In this document: positions 37,701 through 47,200 of the stretch, piece after piece | Numbering within the stretch: the first letter of the stretch is position 1 | Layout of the letters: every line of letters starts with the position of its first letter | Source: Dama dama | Lineage: Eukaryota > Chordata > Mammalia > Artiodactyla > Cervidae | NCBI RefSeq assembly: GCF_033118175.1 | Contig: NC_083689.1 | Location: 25,464,501 to 25,528,500 of the forward strand | Length of the DNA: 64,000 nucleotides | Direction: 5' to 3' | The notes under the pieces: generated by a model | Told to the model about the DNA's origin: nothing | What the model saw: only the letters and a program-made list of their open reading frames with translations | Databases searched by the model: none | Position numbers and translations under genes: made by a program

Positions 37701-40700
37701 CTTATGGTTGTTTCCAAGGCCCCGAGGGTTCCCTCTCGGGGAGTCACTGGACCCAAAGAGTCTCTTTGAAAGTTGCAAGAGGTCTGGTAATAGGATACAG
37801 AATTGGCAGATAAAATATTGGCTTCAGCTTACGGGACTGGTGTTCCAATAAATCAGCTGCCAGCGTGTAGGGGGACCCTTTTCTCCATGGGGCCATTCTT
37901 GAGAAGGCCAGGCCCTGCTTGCCCCAGACCCTTGGGGTTTTAGGGATGTATCTTAGGGCCTCAATTGTCAGGTCTCAGGGAACTCCCTGTGGTTAACAAT
38001 GATACGGCAGGACCAGTGGGAGACAGTCTTTTCCTTGATGAGACAGAAGTGTCCTGTGGGTCTCTGCACATGTGTGTACACGCATGCACACACAGACATA
38101 CATACACAGGGTCAGCTTAGAGACTAATGGCTGATGGCCTGGTGAGAGGCTGCCTGGTATTGGCCTGGAGCTATGCCCTCAGGTCAAACACTACCATTTC
38201 TGAAACATAACCCACACTCCCACATGCACTCTGGACAAAGAGTGGAATGTTCCAAACTGTGCAGGGTTGAGGCACTGGATATACTCTCATAGAATTACTG
38301 TGTCTGTCTCATCCTCCAGGTCTTAGGCCAATATTCCCCATTTGACTGGGTCATTTAGCCTTAAAGAACAAAAAACCAGGTCACAAGGTAATAGGGGACA
38401 TGAGGACTCTTGACCTAGAAGAATATGCGTCTCATGCCCTCAACAGTAATAACAGAAAGGACAAGTACAGTGTATTGATTGCTCACTGTGTGCCTTGCAT
38501 CATTCATGGGATCTCGAAGTTGCCATCTGAAAGTGGGTATTCCCTTTATCCCCAGTTTACAAATGAGGAAATGAAGGCACAGAGCAATAAAGTAACTAGC
38601 CCAAGTTCTAGTGGATTGGTAAAAGGAATTGCTTAATCATTTATTCAACAGTCATTGAGCACCTGATCTGGGCCAGATGCTGAAGGGGCACAAAGCTGAA
38701 GGTCAAGCATGCTTTACAGGACAGGTCAGGTGTGCACATGTGCATGCATAAGCCCAGCCATCCTGGGTGGGATGTTCTCGGCCACTGTGTCCTTGCTCTC
38801 CGGCAGGACAGGAAAAGAGGCACCCCCTGTTCAACCTCCTCCAGATGGACAGAGTTCTATTTTTTTTAATTTTATTTTATTTTTGGACAGAGTTCTAAAA
38901 CCTGAACACATTCATATAATCATTTTAGTTAACTGAAGTGTACAACACTAGGCACGTGGTAGATGCTTAACAAATTGTTGATGAACAAATGTTGAACAGT
39001 TAGGAATAATGGAAAACTAGTTTGGAAATGTATGGAATCACACAATCCTTTGAAAGTCACCCTCAACCTTGAACTCGGCAAGTAGCCAAAGTCTAGTAAT
39101 TTTAGCCTTCACCAAAGCCATAAAGGATCATAAAGATAAGAGTAGCCCCATGACTACATAGAACTGAGAACTCTGGAAGGCAGCTCGATGCTGAGCAAAG
39201 AGCACAGGCTGTCTTGGGTTCTGCCATTTCCGACCGTGTGACTTTGGGCCACTCATTCACCCCTGTTAGCCTGCTTTCTCATCTTCAAAGAGGTGACAGT
39301 GATACTCCCTCCCAAAACTGTTGTGAGCATTGGACAGGAAATGTAAGTAGAGTGTCTGACAGCATCTGACACATACAGACCTCCTTAAAGGGTAGTTCCC
39401 TTTCTACTGATCTCATGCCTTTTACAAATAGCATTAATGAATAAGCAAAGCAGGTTGTACTGAAACCTGACTAGGCAGAAGAGATTGTTAGAAATGAGAA
39501 CTTTTTATTCAGACTAAAAACCAGAAAAGTTTTCACCACAAGGTGTAAAATCCCTTTATAAATGGACTTCAATCTCAGAGACAACTGTGAATGAAAACCT
39601 AGCAATAGTTCATTTAAGAAAGGCTTTCTGCGTTCTCTTATTTTTCATTCTGTGGGGAAAAGAGGAAGGAGTAGTTAGTTAATAATAGTACATATCTCCA
39701 TCCACAATTTCTTCTTTATAACTTAGTTGTAAACTTAAAGCTGGAAATTTACTGACCATGGAGTGATGGGGGAAAGCTTGCTATTTAATTCTTTTTGTTT
39801 ATAAGAGCTTTATTGAGATATAATTTACATACCATAAAATTCATTCTTCTTATGTGTATAATTCATTTATAATTTACTATATTCACAGAGTTGTGCAATC
39901 ATCAGTATTATCTAATTTTAGAACAGTTTCATCACCCCTGAAAGAAATCCCATGCCCATTAGAGTCACTTCCAATTTTCTTTTCCCAGCCTGTGGCAATC
40001 ACTAACATACACTCAGTCTCTTTGGATTTGCCTATTCTGGGTGTTGGGTGAGCTGACACAGAAAGTGAAAGAATTCACAGAAATATTAACAAGAGAAGAA
40101 AAGAGAGTTTTTATTCCCTTTCCAAGGGAGGAAAGGGCCAGATGCATAGAGTGGTTGCTGGCCCCCAATGGTGGGGTTTGAGTCTTTTATTGAGTTCAGA
40201 GGGCAAGGTGCAGGATAGAGGTGGTGGGTTCATATCTTTTCTGGTCCACAGTTGTATCTGGGCTAGCTGTGCTTCAATAGGATGTGTTTTTTGTTTTGCT
40301 TCGTTTTTTATCTGAAAATCTGTAACTTCCTGTTTTCAATAATTTTCCAGTCCTTGGGTGTCTGAAAGAGACTTGACAGTGGCCCTCGACAGGTGCTACT
40401 CTATTTTGAACAATGTTAGATGGGTTTACACTGGACATTTAATATTCAGTGGAATCATACAATATATAATCTTTTGTGACTGGCTTCTTTCAGTTAGCAT
40501 AATGTTTTCAAGGTTCATCCATGTTGTTCTAAGTATCAGTACTTCATTCAAGTACTAATTATCAGTACTTATTCCTTTTTATGGTTGAATAATATTCCAC
40601 TGTTTGGATATACCACCTTTTATTTAGCCATTTACCAGTTGGTAGACATTTGGGTTGTTTCTACCTTTTGGCTATTATGAATAAAGCTGTTATAAACTTT

Positions 40701-41173
40701 TGTACACAAGATATTGCAAGGGTATATGTTCTCATTTCTCTTGGGTATTTCTAAAGTGGCTGCATCATTGTATAATCCCAACAGTAATGAACAAATGTTT
40801 CAAATTTTCCATATTCCTATCAACACTTGTTATTGTATATATTTTTAATTTTAACCATCCCAGGAGGCATTAAGAAGTATTTCATTATGGTTTGGACTTG
40901 ATTGTGGTTGTGATTTTCCTAATGACTAATGATATTGAATATCTTTTGTGTAGACTCTGTAGATCAGTTTGGGGAGTTGCCATCTTGACAATATTATCTT
41001 CTGCTTCATGAACAGAACATAAGATATCTTTTCATTTACTTAGATCTTCATTTCTTTCAAAGATGCTTTGTAGTTTTCAGGGAATAAGTTGTGCTTTAGA
41101 AAAATAATTATTCCTGAAGAACTTTCTTTAGTATTTCTTGTAAGGTAGCACTGCTAGCCAAAAATTCTCTTAG

Positions 41174-41213
<40 letters not shown>

Positions 41214-44200
41214 ATCTATTTCAGTTTTAAAAGATAGTTTTGCTAGTTACATTAATAAGATTTTTGGTTGATGTGCCTTTTCTTTTAGCAGTTTAAATAC
41301 ATTATCCCCCTGCCTTTGGCCTCCTTTGTTTCTTTTTAAAAATGTATTTACTTATGGCAGCACTGGGTCTTTTTTGCTATGCACAGGCTTTCTCTAGTTG
41401 CAGCGAGTGGGGGTTACTCTCTAGTTGTGGTGCACAGGCTTCTCGTAGTGGCTTCTCCAGTTGTGGAGCGCAGGCTCTAGGGTGTGTGGGCTTCAGTAGT
41501 TGTGGTGCACAGGCTTAGTTACCCCTCAGCATGTGGAATCTTCCCGGACCAAACATCAAACCTACGGATCCTGCATTGGCAGGCAGATTCTTAACCACAG
41601 GAAGGATTCTTCCCACTACCTGGGAAGTCCCCTCCTTTCTTTCTTATGACAAGTCAAATGTAAATCTTATGAGGGTTCCCTTGTATGTGTCCTATTGTTT
41701 TTATTGTTTTCAAAAATTTCCCTTGGTGTTTGATTTTAAGTAATCTCACCATGATTTGTCTGTATGCAAAAATCTTTTTGTTTCTTCTTGGAATTGAGCT
41801 GCTGAACTGTGTAGATTAATGTTTTTAATCATATTTGGTAAGTTTTCAGTCATTATTTCTTTCACTCTCTTTTTTTTCTGCTCCTTTCTCTCCTCTCCTT
41901 CTAGTGTTCCCTTTATGCATGTTAGTCTGGTTAATAATGTTCCACATTGCTCTAAGAACTTGTTCATTTTTCTTCACTCCTTTTTTTCTGTTTTTTGGAT
42001 TACATAATTTCTATTTCTCTGTCTTCAAATTTGCTCATTCTTTCTTCTGTCTCTTCAAAGTTACTAGTAAGGCTCTCTAGTGAATTTTTAAATTTCAGCT
42101 ACTGTTTATTTCAATTACAGAACTTTTATTTGATTCTTTTTTATATAACTTTCATTTTAATATCTTAATTGGTATTCTGTATTTGATGAGACATTGTCAT
42201 GGTACCTTCTTTTTACTTTTTAAGCATGAATTCCTTTAGTTCTTTGAAAATACTTATAACACTGCTTTGAAGTTTTTGTTAAATCTGACATCTAGGCCCT
42301 TTCAGGCAATTTCTGTTTCCTATTTTTTTCCTGAGTGTGGGTCATGTTTTCCTGTTTCTTTGTACGTCTTGTAATTTTTGGTTAAAAACTGGACATTTCA
42401 GAAAATACATTGTAGAAACTCTGAGCATTGAATTTTCTCCCCCACACCCCTTCTCACCCCGACACACACCAGGGGTACCTGTCTTTGTTTCTGTTTGCTT
42501 TTTTGTTTGTTTAATCACTTGGCTGGATTCTTAGTTCACTAAGGATTCCCCTTAGTGCAGGGGAAATTCTTATTTCCCCTGCAGTGTGAAGCCTCTGGTG
42601 TTGCTCCTCAGAAGACACAGCCTTGGGCACGTGTGCAGTCCCCCTGGGAGAACAATGGATTTAGCAGGGCTCTTTTTGACTGTCTCTTCCCCCATTTTTT
42701 CTATTAAGCTGTCTCCCTCTGCTGATATCACACCTAGCTGTTGTTGTTCAGTCGCTAAGTCGTGTCTGACTCTTTGCAACCCCATTAACTGCAGCATGCC
42801 AGGCCTCCCTGTCCTTCACTTTCTCCCTGAGTTTGCTTAAACTCATGTCCACTGAGTCAGTGATGCCATCCAACCTAGCTGTTAGGCTCCACCCACTGCT
42901 ATATCATTCCTTTATTATATATTCCTTTATCATTCCTTTGTCATTCTTTATTGTGCACAAAACATGGCACAGACTAGTTCAATTAAATTCAAGCCCCTTT
43001 GAAAGAGCAGTTTTGAGGCAAGTCTTTGAGGGTTGTTCTGACTCCAGGAGTGTTGCTCTGAGCTGTCTCTTTTTCTGGTTCTCTCTGGTAATATAGTTGC
43101 CCTATGGGTTAGCTTGTTGCTCTAATGGAGCTACTAGTCTCCTCATGATGGTTAATCACCACAATTTCTGTTGTTTTAAAGAGCACTCTCAGGCTTCAAC
43201 TTCTGTACATCCTGTGTGAAACGAAGTTATTTCCTGTGGGGACAGCTTCAGAGCTCTCGGTCGTTAGGGACTACTTCTTCCCCTGGGGGAAAATACCTGA
43301 GCCCCTGCTCCAGGCTGTGGTAAGGGAAAGTGCCCTCAGAATGGCACTCCCTGCCTTATGAGTTACACACTGGTTGGAGGTGGTAGCATCCTTTTTGGTT
43401 TGCCTCTCTTGGCATGGAATCTCCACTCTACAACAAACTGGGATAAGGGCATCCAGGGCCCTCATATTGTCAGCCTGTGGATAGAGTACAGGTGCCACTA
43501 CATGAGTATGGACTGAGTGGAGGATGGGATCTCCCAGTCTCCTGGCTGCACTCACCAGGAATTAAGCCTCTGCACTTGGAGCTCAGAAGATGGGAGGCTA
43601 AATCTTAAAAACCTCAATATCTTTCTTTTCTTATATTAGAGGTAAAGAAAAAGCATCCATAGGTGGAGAGGCATTGGTGAAGAGTCCTGTGGTCATTAGA
43701 GGTGGAGCCAAAGCAAAAGACCCAGGGAGTTTAAGTGGGATGGTAGGGATGGGAATGAAGGGGCCTGAGGGAGGAAGAAGGGGCACGCAGTCCTGTTTCC
43801 AGTCCTGTAAACACAGAGTGGGAGCCGCCAGCCTTGAACTGTCTGTGTCCATTGTTGGGATATGTGAGTCAACTGAGCCTTTCCCCAAAGGCTCTATTCT
43901 TTCTACTTCAAATGGAGATCCCTGCCTTTTTATTCTTATTTTTTTGGACTCTAGAGACATGCTTAAAACTATACCAAGGCTTCAGATAACAAGGCAGGCC
44001 TGCATTAGCCTGGAAGAACCCACCTGCCAATGCAGGAGACATAAGAGACATGGGTTCAATCCCTGGGTCAGGAAGATCCCCTGGAGGAGGGCAGGGCAAC
44101 CCACTTCAGTATTTTTGCCTGGAGAATCCCATGGACAGAGGAGCCTGGCAGGCTACAGTCCATAGGGTCACAAAGAGTCAGACACGACTAAGTAACTTAG

Positions 44201-47200
44201 CACGCACACACAGCCTGTCACAAAGAAGAAATTACAGTCCCTTCACAGGCCCAAGGCATCTACAGCTCCTCTGACCAGCTCTGCCAAGCCTTGTTTTTGT
44301 CAACACACCATCCTATCTCTTGGACAAAGTGTGAGGGGTCTGCTGCCCACCAGGAGAGATGGACAAAATCTTTATCCAGAAACTTGGCAGAAGGCTTGGG
44401 TGAAGCAGCCTCTGGACGAAGGCACATTCTGAGATCCTGGTGGCCTTTGTCAGAGGAACAGAACTTAGAGGCAACAGACAAACTGTTTGGAACGAGGCAG
44501 CTGATAAACAGGGAAGCAAATTCAGGCCACAGCTAGGAAAAGCCCCTCAGTCTCCTGTATTTGTTCTCTTTCTGCAGCACTGCCTGGAAATAAAAGTCTG
44601 TTGGTGTTGGCTGGAGGCTGAGGCTCCCACTTTATCCCCTTTGGAATCTGCCAGAGGGCAGGTCTGATATTCAGGCTGTCCTGACAGCCAAGCTGCCAGT
44701 CTCACACTAGCCAGCAGTATTCCAGGGCAGCCTGTAAGTCTGATGGAAAGAAAACAGCCTAAACCTGCTTCTTGCTTAAACTCTTCAGCTTTGGCAGAGG
44801 CCCCAAAGGAGGTACATCCCTTTGAGCTGCCATATGGAGTCCCAAGTAGTTGTCAGATGCTAGGCTCATTCTGGTCTCATCATTCCCTCTTTCACCACTC
44901 CTAGTGCCTCACATAAGCACCCTGTTAGCAAAGGATAAGGGCCCTCTGTTCCTATTTTATACCTTTGAGCTGTGGGTGGGGAATCAGTGTGTCCTATTCC
45001 GTCCAGGCCCTAATTCTAGGTCCCAAGAAAGATAACACAAGGCTAGTGCCTCCAGAGGCCCAGGCCCTTTGTTGGACATTCTATTGTGGTTAAGGGCATA
45101 GCTGCCTGCAGCTCCACCCATGGGTTCCTAGAGGACGCCCCCAGCTGAAGGAGAGGATAGCAACTGATATGGTGGAGCAGCAGCCCTGCCTCAGGGTCAC
45201 TGGTGGTCTGCCACAGAAAGCTGCTCTTTATCAAACAAGCCCCCCCACCCACTGCCCAGGGCATCTGGAGTATGGGCCCTGCCTCAGAGATGACTGCCTA
45301 GTTTTCTCAGCCCATGGACTGAAGAGGGTCAAGTCTACCTAATGATGTTCCATGGGAGAAGACATGTTTGAGGCAAAGGCCAGCCCATGCCTAGACTCTG
45401 GCCAGGAACCAGACTCACCCCTAAGGTTTGTCCAGTGGATCTGCTTCTGAATCTAGGCCCTCTGGAAATCAGCACATTCTCTGTACTATTTTCACAACTT
45501 TGCTCTAAATGAAATTATTTCAAAATAAAGCTTTGTTTTTTAAAGTGATTCTTAGCTCTAAACAGGACAGATAAATTGCATTTCACAAATAGTCCTTGAG
45601 GAAGGAAATTACCTTGTACACCTATATACCCAGACAGATGCACTCACACAGGTCCCAACTCAGATACCAGGTTCCCGCCTCCTGGCACCCCCTGGAAAGT
45701 ACCTGCATGGCAAAACATGCCCTCCTTTGGTCCCTGACTGACCTGTCTTCCCTGTGAAGGGGTCAGGGGTCAGTTCAGATGGGCTTCTCTGTCCCAGAGG
45801 GTATGCTCATCAGGAGATCCCATACAGAGGTGTAAAGCAGAGACCATCTGAGGATGATCCCCCTGCCACTGTGGGGCCACAGGGGTGCAGAGAACTTGCT
45901 CAGGGTCCCCAACTTGCTCTTGTCAGGGAGATGAGGGCATTTCTCCCCTGGCAGTGGATTCAGACCTATTCTCTGGCCCTAGAATTCCACTCTAGGAAAG
46001 GGGCTCTGCCTTTAGCAAGTCTCATCACCCATTGTACTGGCTGAAACATGACCCTTAGAACATGGCCCCAAATACCCATGATGCCCAGACAGAGATGACG
46101 AGGTCCTGCCCTTACTGCTCCTCATCCACCCACCCGTGATGCCCATTTGTTGGTGCTATGGGATGTTGCATAGCACATGATCTCACTGAATCCTCTCAAC
46201 AACTCAGATAAGCTGGGCATTCTTATGATCCTCATTTTTAACAACTGTAATAAAATTCACACAACATAAAATGTAGCATCTTAACAATTTTTAAGTGTAC
46301 AGTTCAGTAGTGTTAAACATATTCACATTATTGTGCAATCAATCTCCAGAACTCTTTTCATCTTGCAAAATGAAACTCTATATCTATTAAATAACACCCC
46401 ATTTCCCTCCCCTCCCAGCCCCTGGCAACTACCATTCTACTTTCTGTTCTAATGAGTTTGACTTCTCTTCATATGGCATATAAGTGAAATCAGTTTCTGT
46501 CTTTTTCTGTGACTAGCTTATTTCATTTGGCATAATATCTTCAAGGTTCATTCATGTTGTAGCATGTGTCAGAATTTCCTTCCTCTTTTAAGGCTGAAAA
46601 CTATTCCATTGTGTGTATACACCACATTTTATTTATCCATTCATCTGTTGCTGGGTATTTGAGTTGCTTTTACTCTTTGTGACTAATACTGCCATGAACA
46701 TGAATATGCAAATATTTGAAGGCTAGTGCTTATGGGTGGGGCCAGAACCAGTCCACCCATCTGACTCCAGAACTCTTTGTCCCACCACTCTCTAGAGAGA
46801 ACCACCCACCCTACTCACTTTCATGCTTCTCCCCTCCTTCCTCCCAATGACTAGCGTTCCTTTGCTTTTTATTGTACTCCTAGTACCAAAAAAGAAAGCA
46901 AGTAAGGGAAAAGCTGCTGAAAAAGGCAAATCTGGTTATGTGTTTGTGAGTGTGTAATGTTGTGCATCCTCAGATGGGGAACGATGTATTTTCCCACAGG
47001 CCCACTTGGGCCAGGTATAACAGGGATAGCCATGGACTTGTAAACCAGCTGCTACCTACCCACCCCTCACATCCTGAGGTGAACAGAACTATTAAGGAAG
47101 GGGAAAGAGCTAGGTGAACCCAACTGTCAAGGAGGACTGCAGTTACTAGGGCCAGCTCTAGCCCAGATGCTGACCGCACTTCCAGGAACTGGGATGAGCT

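Larger units (their letters stand above)
39790..42560 (-). mobile_element. Ancient L1M relic, interrupted twice
   Basis: Antisense L1 from the 3' end (gctttattgagatataattt) through ORF2-like sequence. It is split by a solo LTR (40042-40391) and a CHR SINE (41333-41634). Confidence 0.75.
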
